A program made the position numbers and the translations under genes. Positions 20,901 to 28,523 of a DNA stretch of 43,739 nucleotides are shown here, piece after piece. The stretch spans positions 1-43,739 of IMG/VR virus record IMGVR_UViG_3300021139_000035; one strand, given 5' to 3'. Every line of letters starts with the position of its first letter. Position 1 is the first letter of the stretch. The notes below the pieces were generated by a model. That model saw nothing but the letters and a program-made list of their open reading frames with translations. It did not search any database and was not told the DNA's origin. The DNA comes from a virus.

Positions 20901-23900
20901 GCAACTGTTCAAGCGGGTCGTGCTTACAACAGAACACAAGATTATCAAGTTGTTGGTTACGAAAAAACTGCAACTATTGCTTCATTAAATTATTTGCAAA
21001 CATTAATTGCAGGTACATTATCTAGTGCAACATATTCTGCTCAATTAACATCTGCAACTAACAGTATCTATCAAGTTATTGCTATGTTGACTAACGGACA
21101 GTATGTACGCCCTGAAGTCAATGGTACAGTTACCTATAACAATAATTTAGGTATAATTAATGGTGCTGAAATCTTACGTGCTAATATTCCATTCTTGCAA
21201 GCAGAAATTGTAGCATGGTATAATGTAACTTACTCATGGACCGTAAGTTCGTTGTCTAGTACTGGTAACTTAATTACAACTAGTTCTGCTCATTCGTTAG
21301 TGGTAAATGATCCTGTAGTATTTGCAGGAACAAGTGCAGGTGGAATTACTACTGGTACAATTTACTATGTTGCAAGTGTACCAAGTACTACTACATTTAC
21401 AATTACAACAGCTGAAGGATATCTAAATGCTAATACAGGATCTACATATTCAACAGTAGTATTAACTAACGTAGCAAGTCCAACATTGACTGCAAGTTAT
21501 TATTTCCAAGTTAGCGGAACTCAAAGTGATATCAGCTATTACTTAAATGCTATCATACTTGATTTGCAGTATACAGGAAATTATAGAAGTCTGCGTTATG
21601 CAAACGTATTACTAAATTCAGTTTACGGATCTGCCGGTAGTAACATGTGGTTAGTACGTAATGCTTGCGGTGTACGTAACATGACTATGAATGGATTAAC
21701 TGGTACATTAACTAATCCAAGTTTAGCTTATGGTACAAAACGTATTACGGGCGGAGCATATACAAGTTTAGATCCAGGATTTGGACCAAACGATAGTAAT
21801 GCATGGGTTAACACACGTTCAACATACGTACAAAACTGTACAATGTTTGGATATGGCGTGAGCGGTGCTAAAGTTGATTCTGCACTACACGCCGGTGGTA
21901 ATAAGTCTATGGTTTCTAACGACTATACATGTATTATTAGTGATGGTATCGGTTGGTGGACTACTGGTTCTGGTGCATTAGCCGAACTTGTTTCAGTGTT
22001 TAATTACTATTGCTGGGCAGGTTACTTAGCCGAGCTAGGCGGACGTATGCGAGCAACTAATGGTAACAGTTCATATGGTGTATATGGTGTTGTTGCCGAA
22101 GCTACTGATACATTTGAAATACCATTAGTAGGTACTGTAAATAATCACTATAATCAAGCTCAAATTACCAATACTGTTACAGACGGAACTACACAAATTT
22201 TACGTTTAGAATTTGTTAATGCAGGTATAAATTATACTAATTCTTCAACAACTATCAGTGGTTCAGGATACAATGCGGCTACAGTTCAAGATGAATTCCG
22301 TGATGCCGCTATTTTTGAAACTCGCTTAATTGACCTAAATAATGGTCAAGGTGTTGGAGGATCAAGTTATGTATCAGTTAGTAATACTTCGCAAGGTACA
22401 ACATTATCTGGACCATATACTATATCATTAGCCGCAACAGATACTGCATTATCTGGAGCATATAATGGTATGCGTGTTCAATTGGTTGCAGGTCTAGGTG
22501 TTGGCCAATATGCAAATATTTTGACTTATACCAATGCAAGTAAAATAGCTACTGTGATACGAGATAGTGTTCCACCTGTACAGATTATTTCTACACAAAC
22601 AACTAATAATTTAATTACAGTATCAAGCACAGCTCAATTATATGTCGGACAAGCAGTTTATTTTGGCATAGCTACAGGTTCTTTGGCAGCTGGTACTCTA
22701 TATTATATTATTAGTGCAAACTTCTCATCAACACAATTTGCAGTTAGCACAACTTCTGGCGGTTCAGCAGTAACTTTATCAAGTACAGTATCACAAGCTA
22801 CTGCAACTGTAACTGCAACAGCTAGTACAAATAATTTGATAACTGCTACAAATACATTTGTAGCTGGACAGATGGTTACCTTTAGTTCTAGTTTCAATGG
22901 TATTAACGCAGGACAAGTGTACTATGTATTAGGGAACAATTTGTCAGGAAGCTCATTTGCAGTTAGTGTCAGTGCATTTAATTCAACACCAGTTACAATT
23001 ACTGCAACTGGTAGTGCTAGTGCAACTGCTACAGCATATTATCCAATGTATGTAGCTGGTTGGGATCATGTTGTTCCAGGAACAACTATTACTAACACAC
23101 TAGATGTAACTTCTTACTATATTGTTGAACCTCGTATTCAATATTCAAGTCCAGGATTTACAAGTACACCACGTACACTACAAACTGCTGGTACATATCC
23201 AACAGTTGCTTACGGTGCAGGATATTATGTAGCAGTAGGTCAAAACTCTACTACTTCACAATACAGCTCAAATGGCAAAACATGGAATGCTGGTGGAGCA
23301 ATGCCAAGTAGCTCAAACTGGGTAGATCTAGTTTATGGTGGCGGTTATGGAGCAACAGCAACCGCAATCGTTGGAGGCTTAGGTGGTTCTGGAGCAACAT
23401 TTACAGCAGTATTAGGTTCAGGATTAACAGCTGGGCAAGTTGTAAGCGTAATTGTTACAAATGGCGGTATTAATTACAGTAGTCCTCCAACAATTACATT
23501 TACAGGTGGTAGCGGTTCAAATGCTGCCGCAGTTGCTACTGTGTTAAATGGTGTGATTCAATCAGTTACAATGACTGTAACTGGATCAGGTTATACTAGT
23601 GCTCCAGCAGTGGCCGCAGTAACTAGTATTATTACAAGTTTTGTAGTTACTAACTATGGACAAAATTACTATAATCCACAAGTAACAGTAACAGGTGGCG
23701 GCGCAAGTGTTCAAGCGACGGCAGTTGCAAGTACAACTAATGCTGGTGTTACATCTATATCTGTTTCAACAGGCGGTACTGGATACACATCACAACCAAC
23801 TGTAACAATCGTAGATTCTGGTGCTAGATTTGTGGCAATTGCCGGCGGAACTACTAGTGCCGCAAACGTTACTGTAGCTAACTTAATAGCAGGAACTACT

Positions 23901-26900
23901 TGGTCATCTAGCTCATTACCTGCTTCTAATTTCTTAGCATTGGCTTATGGCTCTGGTATTTACGTGGCAGTTGGTGGTACTGGTACTAGCCCAGCGATTG
24001 CATCAAGCGCAGATGGTGCTAGCTGGATTAACAGAACAGCAGTTGGTACAGTAACCTACACAGCAGTTGCATATGGTAATGGTTATTTTATTGCAATCGC
24101 AAGTGGTAGTACAGTAACAGCATTGAGCACAAACGGTGTTGCATGGGCGTTAGGCGGAGCTTTACCAAGTGCCGCTACATGGACAAGTATTACATACGGT
24201 AACGGACGTTTTGTTGCAGTAGCTAGCGGTAGTAACACAGTTGCTTATAGTTATAATCAAGGTACAACATGGTATGCAAGTACTAATGCAGGAAGTGTAG
24301 GTTTACCTTATGTACAAAACTGGAGCAAAGTACGTTACGGTGAAGGTCAATTTATGGCAGTAGCTACAAGCCCTGCATCAGTAACATTGACTGCAACTAG
24401 CGCAAGTGGTAATTTGGTAACATTAAACAGCGTTAGCAACTTAAACGTTGGTAACAGTTTAATTCCAACAAGTGTAACAGAATCTCCAACAGCTACAGCT
24501 ACAACTCACTCAACTGCAACCAGCGCAAGCGGTGCTATTATTACCAATGGTGTTTTAACAGCTAGCAATTCAACTGGTACATTGACTAATGGTATGCTAT
24601 TGACAAGTACTGGCGGTATTGTTGCTGGTACGTATATTCAAAGTACAAATACTGTTTCATTCAACAGTATGATTAACACTACTTTGATGACAGTATTCAG
24701 CGGTACCGCTCCAAGTATAGGAATGACCATAACTGGAGGTTCTTATGCAAGTGGTACATACATAACTGCTATAAACGTAGCATCAATTACTGGTTTTATT
24801 AGCAATGGTTCTTCAGGTACTAGCGGTACATTATTAACTCCGGTAGTAATTAATAGTGGAGCACCAAATACTTACATGTTAATTACTGGCGGCAGCACAA
24901 GTGCTAATACTTATATTAGTTCTAATACACAATTTTCTGCTACCGGCGGCAGTTTAACCAGTTCAACTTTAACATTAGGGTCAGTATCTGGTACTGTTGC
25001 AGTAGGACAGATGGTAAGTGGTACTGGTATTCCAGTAGGTACATATATTACTGCATTTGGTTCAGGCGGCTCGGGCGGTGGTGGTACATACACCGTTGCT
25101 GGTGCAAACATTCCGGTAGGAACCCCAACAGGAACTATTTCAGTGGTTGGTGTTGTATATAATTTGAATAATAGTCAATCAGTAGGTACTTCCGGTTCTC
25201 AAGTAACATTTACAGGAACAAGTTATAACGTAACTAATAGTCAAACAGTTGGTAGTGCAGGTGCGCAAGTTTCTTCAACTGGCACAAGTTATAACTTATC
25301 AGGCCCAACTGGTGCAAGCACTCAAACTCAGACCTCAGCAACTATTACTGGTACATTAGATTTAGTTACAGTTGGTAGCACTACAGGTATGACAATTGGC
25401 GAGCCAATATCGTTCTTATATAGTTCAGTTAATACTACATTGTCGGTTGTAAATAGTGCAAATAATTATCTAACGGTTGCTAGTACAACAGGTATGTCTG
25501 TTGGCACTAGTATTATCTTTACAGCAGTAACACAAAGTGGTTTGATATCTGCAACTTCTAGTACTGGCAACTTGATAACAGTAAGCAATACTACTGGACT
25601 TGTAGTTGGCGAAAGTATTGTGTTTACAGCAGTCACACAAACAACTACATTGACAGCAACTACTCCAAGTAGTTCTACAATGGTTGCTTATATCAGCGGA
25701 ACTACCCTATTTGTTGGTTCAGTTGGTTCAGGTACTGTTGCTGTTGGACAAGTTCTAACTGGTTCAACAACTGTAGCTGGAACATATATTGTTTCTAATA
25801 TTAGTGGTTCAGGTGCTGGTTCTCAATGGACTGTAAGTGTAAGCCAAACAGTGGGTTCAAGCGGATCACAACAGGCATTAACTGGAACTGGTAATTTGAT
25901 TACATTGAACACAACAACCGGTATGGTTGTTGGTGAATCATTCACAGTGGGTACAAACGTAGGCAACTTGCTAACATCAAGTACATATTATATTACTAAG
26001 ATTATTGGCAACCAAATTGCAGTTGGTACTAGTTCAGGAGCTACTAGCGATTTTACAGTATCTAATACAACTGGTCAAAGTGTATCAGTAACTGCTGGTT
26101 CAGTATTTGGTGGTATTACTAGCGGTAGTACATATTATGTAACAAGTATTCCAACACCAGGAACTAACGGTACAATTACAATCAGTACTAGTTATGGTGG
26201 TGCTAACCTTACATTAACAAATGCTACAGGATCATGGACATGGATAGCTGGTGCCGCATTTGGTAACTTATCAGCTGGAACAACTTATTACATTACAAGT
26301 ATTCCAACACCAGGAACAAACGGTACAATTACAATTAGTACTACAGTTGGTGGATCTACTTTTGTAGTTGGTAATAGTTCAGGCGGTGCATGGACAGCAC
26401 TTGTAGGTAGTGTATTTGGTAACTTAGTTTCAGGTAATACGTATTACATTACTGAAATTTTATCAGGTACTAACCAAATTGCTTTAGCAACAACTTATGG
26501 TGCAACCAGTAACTTTACACTAGTAACACAAACTGGTAGTTGGGCATCTACTGCGGGTAACATATTAGGTAATTTATCATCAGGTGCTACTTATTATATT
26601 GCAAGTATCAACAGCAATACTAATCAGGTAACATTAAGTGCAAGTCCTACATTATCACCAGTAGTAACATTAATAAATGATACAGGTGCATGGACTGCGG
26701 TGATTGGTAACAATTATGCGGCTACAAGTCCAGACGGTATTAACTGGAGTACACAACTGTTAGGTTCTTACAATAGTTGGAGTTCAACAGTATTTGGTAA
26801 TCCAATTAGTGCAACTTTAGGTGCGCAACCAACTTGGGTATCTATTAGTAGTGCTACAAATACAACTACAGCAGTAAGTACTCGAGCTGGTGCAACACCA

Positions 26901-28166
26901 TTGGGACGTATGAAAGTAACTGCTGGTGCAATAAGCGAAATTCGTTTAATTGAACCAGGTAGTAACTTCCCTAAAGGAAACGTTACAGCAACCACTATCA
27001 GCACTAATGTAATTACAGTTGATGACACAACTAATTTGGTAAATGGACAACCAGTTATATTCAATCAAACTACAGGTGGCATTACAGCTGGTACATTATA
27101 TTATGTATTGTGGGGTAGTATTACTGCATCATCATTCCAAATTACTGCAACACAAAATGGTACAACAGCAGTATCGTTAACTACGACTGCACCAACTGGT
27201 ATGATTTATCGTGCAGGTTCTATTGTTACACAAATTGATCCTAACAAAGTACTGGTAGCGGCAGTAAATCCACGTCAAGGTGATGGAGCTTTAGCCAATC
27301 CTAGCTTTAGCAATAGGGGTAGTGGCAATTCTACTGCAAGTGCAAGTACACTAGGCGATGGATATGCTGATTTATTCCAAACAGGCGGCTATTTGAACGT
27401 AGCTAACTTGTTTAGTTTACCAACACCAGGTTCGAACATTCAGTTTGGTACTATTCCAGGCGTATGGTATAAATTAGTTACAGTTACAAACGTATTAGGA
27501 ATAGCAGGTGCTTATACAGCACAGCTACAGATTAATCCAAATATGACAACCTTGTTAGCACCACCACACGGTGATACAGTAACCACAAGATTGAAATATA
27601 GTCAGGTTCGTTTAACTGGACACGATTTCTTGTACATTGGTACTGGCAATCAAGTACAAACTAACTATCCAAACGTTATTACAACCAATGCAATCCAAGC
27701 TAACCAAACTTATGGATTGGGAGGCGGTCGTGTGTTCTATACCAGCACTGACCAAGACGGTAACTTTAACGTTGGTGGATTATTCGGAGTTCAGCAAGCA
27801 ACTGGTACTGCTACATTGAACGCTAGTGCGTTTAACTTGTCAGGATTACAATCGTTGCAGTTGGGTGCTGTGAGTTTAGGTGTTGGTTCTGCGACTGTTA
27901 CACAGTTCTCGACAGATCCATACTTTACAGCTAACAGCGATAATATTGTTCCAACACAAAAAGCTATCAAATCGTACATTACCAGTCAAATTGGTGGTGG
28001 AGCAAGTACATTGAACGTAAATACGTTGACTGCGGGTGTAATCCAGTTGAGTGGTAATACCATTACAACTACATCAGGTGGACAAATCATTGTAACAGCA
28101 AAAATTAACTTCACAGGTGGCTTAGACGGCAGCCCTGTGTCTTTAGCATACTTTATGACAAAATAA
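14949..28166 (+). CDS. Very large multidomain tail-fibre/adhesin protein (4405 aa)
   Basis: A 13.2-kb gene with the same plan as 6921-14921. Seven carbohydrate-binding-like repeats (about 14965-16600) are followed by the beta-helix opening (16740), KTGTYNEVLPINVPIFTALV (17820) and a long section with six RD..Y.LDA..YDL.YGGN-type helical motifs (17200-21620). Next come the beta-helix core (21640-22130; GGNKSMVSNDYTCIISDGIG), YYV-type repeats (22600-23000), a propeller (23190-26850) interrupted by two large insertions, and the C-terminus GRVFYTSTDQDGNF (about 27730) with NIVPTQKAIKSYI. AGAGGA precedes the ATG. It is unusually long for a phage fibre. There is no frameshift across the whole span, so it appears functional. 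Probably a principal adhesin. Confidence 0.8.
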   Translation: MAEYLLGRIKFVWQGAWATSTSYLVDDVVSYNGKTYICVVAHTASALFDTDFQNVVPRWNLMSDGVTWSGNWTNGTYYDIGSLVKYGGTVYVCTTGHSSAASTASLTTTAATATGGTATLTFATQVVQPFLVGASITVAGITPSNFNGTYTVTACSTTQVSYALIGTYGPQTVAGTVSGTSQLGLELNSGSWNQFATAFNWTGAWAVNTRYKAQDLVSYGGYTYICTTGHVSAATTSLGLEVNSGNWQTFNAGVTYLGSWNTGGGVHYRLNDVVKYGADLWICTTAHNSTTTFDTSKFAVFVNGFEFVNSWSSSSNYEIGDTVTYGGYTYVAILNSTSASPQTPSTSGTYWQPFTTGFTFQGDWLTGTTYQIGSVVRLNGYTYLAKADNTSQQPPNSTYWFQLNSGLKWSNIQQTYTGVSGTNVSGTGTGATFNVVRNATVYSVTVNAGGSGYATGNQIKILGTSLGGLTPVNDLLMTITAPSGAVTAISSVNNSIAVSWTSGTGYVLGDVVLYGANSYICVQAHTASSGNTPVTDTTGTYWNLLTAGAESAQLSVTGDMFYYSATGPARLPIGKEGQVLRVQSGLPAWQYFGLINNVVYVSSAQGTDRPDFGITPENPWASVRYACQQVEAGYLNTNAGTLLTMNKQFMVKEVNNYVQNQFSFYVTSTTGTTLTVGGGGTTAQTVTTNLYLGMPISFSASVGNIVAGTTYYVQAIASTTQFSISTTSGGSVFTVGTGGATIGTYVNIPSKSERDSGLIIEGAIFDLTHSGNYKTLTNAKSFFTSTGNSYITGVNSSDIPPFTASLNYLNNTLIPNVLSNTTISLASTYQTIMNPAIATTGASGTGSVATITYSGGAFTVGSFITVAGVTPAGYNGTWQVTASSSGSVSFASTTTGSQTVAGTVQTQKALQQVNTSYTAESGSTTTVQNLISVVVSALTAGTTAGLPNQATPNTTISIKTGTYNEVLPINVPIFTALVGDELRSTVVQPFQADPQLATVVPKAQAALNRIRSLIPNLLTNTAITPSSGNTATQVTTLPAASTGSTTAVSNVQNTYAVLYQLVSSGLTNEPAIVMPQPTGYNTSSLTNTAYATTTGSNSTGDTTGYGYAVAQIQQNYQFLISDTLQYLINNPGTSGYTGQASQIGLGYRDIQYILDSVCYDLTYGGNTQSLIAGAAYYSLYNLQITSAQTAAYVNALTARLKVIIGNIVTKTATSSQSGNNIVQVTTGTAGSTAAAGFAQDRVQNVINWISNAAADATIAPYYGWVSQPLQTAYTAVTSKVTEIASDATVWVSKYYQSTTFTNPSLINRDATLIVNNLAYDMMYGSNFNAIQAGRAFNRANTSATNLRSASSGELPPTLGAINFLSYKVKQIAASGAVVQVQANIDDIVNFLQVGNASTGYTVSSAPPQIIYPQPALPATSYSAVSGITLTGSGSSATFTITRTTNGNGYYNYLIQPTGGSSGTNYAVGNTIRIYGDTIGGVRSTNDIVINVTQVVAGAITAATYSDVPATIGMLEANRAFFLAELIAYINANYSSITTNPNYTVAKTQRDAGYVLDAIHYDLQYGGNWASQNAGMAYYSALYGSQIASSLTPAFANSLNYITTLAQSVIVGTTVASPLQSTVTQVKPTTAGLYGSARDALRFATLMGGVTAIIYNGLTTGTQTLSISTISGTNTFTTAAGTNTITNTNGTAVTLSSSGSYVQGTPFTTGSSITTTSGLAANTTYYVAATTSASTTVTLATSSLNAFLGTAITFSGGSTAISNGTVTTGSANHGLSVGDIIIPQTTSNGLVSTIIGSGTPYFVASTPTTSTFTLNASYNGSTLSSFTNGTGLSLVVQALNMPYIGWASSAALNAYQTVTANITNYQTGATASFTASLNGTTTINVTAVASGTIAIGMQLTGAGIVGGTTITALGTGSGSTGTYVISNATTTGTVTGVSVTAATSGVITFLNTNYPALTYNQTYASRDTFNVTLAAMLDAVTGSNFATVQAGRAYNRTQDYQVVGYEKTATIASLNYLQTLIAGTLSSATYSAQLTSATNSIYQVIAMLTNGQYVRPEVNGTVTYNNNLGIINGAEILRANIPFLQAEIVAWYNVTYSWTVSSLSSTGNLITTSSAHSLVVNDPVVFAGTSAGGITTGTIYYVASVPSTTTFTITTAEGYLNANTGSTYSTVVLTNVASPTLTASYYFQVSGTQSDISYYLNAIILDLQYTGNYRSLRYANVLLNSVYGSAGSNMWLVRNACGVRNMTMNGLTGTLTNPSLAYGTKRITGGAYTSLDPGFGPNDSNAWVNTRSTYVQNCTMFGYGVSGAKVDSALHAGGNKSMVSNDYTCIISDGIGWWTTGSGALAELVSVFNYYCWAGYLAELGGRMRATNGNSSYGVYGVVAEATDTFEIPLVGTVNNHYNQAQITNTVTDGTTQILRLEFVNAGINYTNSSTTISGSGYNAATVQDEFRDAAIFETRLIDLNNGQGVGGSSYVSVSNTSQGTTLSGPYTISLAATDTALSGAYNGMRVQLVAGLGVGQYANILTYTNASKIATVIRDSVPPVQIISTQTTNNLITVSSTAQLYVGQAVYFGIATGSLAAGTLYYIISANFSSTQFAVSTTSGGSAVTLSSTVSQATATVTATASTNNLITATNTFVAGQMVTFSSSFNGINAGQVYYVLGNNLSGSSFAVSVSAFNSTPVTITATGSASATATAYYPMYVAGWDHVVPGTTITNTLDVTSYYIVEPRIQYSSPGFTSTPRTLQTAGTYPTVAYGAGYYVAVGQNSTTSQYSSNGKTWNAGGAMPSSSNWVDLVYGGGYGATATAIVGGLGGSGATFTAVLGSGLTAGQVVSVIVTNGGINYSSPPTITFTGGSGSNAAAVATVLNGVIQSVTMTVTGSGYTSAPAVAAVTSIITSFVVTNYGQNYYNPQVTVTGGGASVQATAVASTTNAGVTSISVSTGGTGYTSQPTVTIVDSGARFVAIAGGTTSAANVTVANLIAGTTWSSSSLPASNFLALAYGSGIYVAVGGTGTSPAIASSADGASWINRTAVGTVTYTAVAYGNGYFIAIASGSTVTALSTNGVAWALGGALPSAATWTSITYGNGRFVAVASGSNTVAYSYNQGTTWYASTNAGSVGLPYVQNWSKVRYGEGQFMAVATSPASVTLTATSASGNLVTLNSVSNLNVGNSLIPTSVTESPTATATTHSTATSASGAIITNGVLTASNSTGTLTNGMLLTSTGGIVAGTYIQSTNTVSFNSMINTTLMTVFSGTAPSIGMTITGGSYASGTYITAINVASITGFISNGSSGTSGTLLTPVVINSGAPNTYMLITGGSTSANTYISSNTQFSATGGSLTSSTLTLGSVSGTVAVGQMVSGTGIPVGTYITAFGSGGSGGGGTYTVAGANIPVGTPTGTISVVGVVYNLNNSQSVGTSGSQVTFTGTSYNVTNSQTVGSAGAQVSSTGTSYNLSGPTGASTQTQTSATITGTLDLVTVGSTTGMTIGEPISFLYSSVNTTLSVVNSANNYLTVASTTGMSVGTSIIFTAVTQSGLISATSSTGNLITVSNTTGLVVGESIVFTAVTQTTTLTATTPSSSTMVAYISGTTLFVGSVGSGTVAVGQVLTGSTTVAGTYIVSNISGSGAGSQWTVSVSQTVGSSGSQQALTGTGNLITLNTTTGMVVGESFTVGTNVGNLLTSSTYYITKIIGNQIAVGTSSGATSDFTVSNTTGQSVSVTAGSVFGGITSGSTYYVTSIPTPGTNGTITISTSYGGANLTLTNATGSWTWIAGAAFGNLSAGTTYYITSIPTPGTNGTITISTTVGGSTFVVGNSSGGAWTALVGSVFGNLVSGNTYYITEILSGTNQIALATTYGATSNFTLVTQTGSWASTAGNILGNLSSGATYYIASINSNTNQVTLSASPTLSPVVTLINDTGAWTAVIGNNYAATSPDGINWSTQLLGSYNSWSSTVFGNPISATLGAQPTWVSISSATNTTTAVSTRAGATPLGRMKVTAGAISEIRLIEPGSNFPKGNVTATTISTNVITVDDTTNLVNGQPVIFNQTTGGITAGTLYYVLWGSITASSFQITATQNGTTAVSLTTTAPTGMIYRAGSIVTQIDPNKVLVAAVNPRQGDGALANPSFSNRGSGNSTASASTLGDGYADLFQTGGYLNVANLFSLPTPGSNIQFGTIPGVWYKLVTVTNVLGIAGAYTAQLQINPNMTTLLAPPHGDTVTTRLKYSQVRLTGHDFLYIGTGNQVQTNYPNVITTNAIQANQTYGLGGGRVFYTSTDQDGNFNVGGLFGVQQATGTATLNASAFNLSGLQSLQLGAVSLGVGSATVTQFSTDPYFTANSDNIVPTQKAIKSYITSQIGGGASTLNVNTLTAGVIQLSGNTITTTSGGQIIVTAKINFTGGLDGSPVSLAYFMTK
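23346..23825 (+). other. GSGYTS-module block inserted in a propeller blade
   Basis: The blade reads NWVDLVYGGG, leaves the propeller pattern for about 160 residues, then resumes as ARFVAIAGGTT. The block contains four related units: VIVTNGGINYSSPPTITF, MTVTGSGYTSAPAVAAV, FVVTNYGQNYYNPQVTV and ISVSTGGTGYTSQPTVTI. In the other giant gene the same blade position reads YGGGIFLAVSA without interruption. Confidence 0.6.
24372..26705 (+). other. 778-residue insertion inside a propeller blade
   Basis: The blade starts KVRYGEGQFMAVATS and ends GNNYAATSPDGINWS, the two halves of one Asp-box-type blade. About 2.3 kb of low-complexity Ser/Thr/Gly/Val coding sequence lies between them. It is made of GTGI/AGTYIT units, three NSQ.VG..G.QV..TGTSYN units, GMVVGESIVF units and a final run of about 50-residue YYIT repeats. 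The frame is kept throughout. Confidence 0.6.
25951..26705 (+). repeat. Tandem about 50-aa YYIT repeats
   Basis: Five consecutive coding units follow the pattern G..FGNL.SG.TYYIT.I.....I.IST..G....L....G.W. They begin at GNLLTSSTYYITKI, GSVFGGITSGSTYYV, GAAFGNLSAGTTYYI, GSVFGNLVSGNTYYI and GNILGNLSSGATYYI. The second and third also repeat at DNA level: 26142-26190 and 26295-26343 are nearly identical over 49 nt, offset by 153 nt (51 codons). This indicates recent in-frame duplication. Confidence 0.7.
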
Positions 28167-28178
28167 CGGAGAAATAAA

Positions 28179-28511
28179 ATGGCAACAGGACGTCAAGCAT
28201 CAGTATCACCCAATGCAACAACATTGAGTACAATCTACACAGCACCGTTGGGATATTATGGTATCTACAACATCAGTATTACTAACACCAATACTACACC
28301 GGTAACTGTTCGTTTAGCAATTTCAACTTCTGGCGGTGCTACCCCCACTCCAGCGGCTTACGAATATATTGAATTTAATTCAACCATTGTAGGTTCAGGT
28401 GTATTAGAGCGTACTGGAATTGTTGTAGGTAACCAATTAAACATTGTGGGTTACGCAAGTAACTCAGGCGTTAATTTTAACGTTTGGGGAATCGAGACAT
28501 CAACATCATAA
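28179..28511 (+). CDS. Small beta-sandwich fibre-accessory protein
   Basis: A 110-aa beta protein, 12 nt after the 4405-aa gene. The strand pattern IYTAPLGYYGIYNISITNTN, VTVRLAIST, then ERTGIVVGNQLNIVGYAS resembles the small proteins at 1114-1446 and in the second half of 5940-6500. In each case a long fibre gene lies immediately upstream. The ribosome-binding site is CGGAGA. A decorating, capping or trimerisation role for the giant fibre is a reasonable inference but is not shown by the sequence. Confidence 0.6.
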   Translation: MATGRQASVSPNATTLSTIYTAPLGYYGIYNISITNTNTTPVTVRLAISTSGGATPTPAAYEYIEFNSTIVGSGVLERTGIVVGNQLNIVGYASNSGVNFNVWGIETSTS

Positions 28512-28523
28512 GCGAGAAATTAA

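Noticed and set aside
25951-26705. A CRISPR array.
   Set aside because: The repeats are coding, have 153-nt periodicity and lack short palindromic repeats with unique spacers.
26768-27064. Minus-strand open frames inside the second giant gene, such as this one and 24911-25111.
   Set aside because: They are shadows of the strongly biased plus-strand coding. No ribosome-binding site or neighbouring genes on that strand support them.
6921-28166. Giant genes as bacterial RTX or autotransporter adhesins.
   Set aside because: There is no signal peptide, no calcium nonapeptide repeats and no translocator domain. The C-terminus and neighbours are of phage type.
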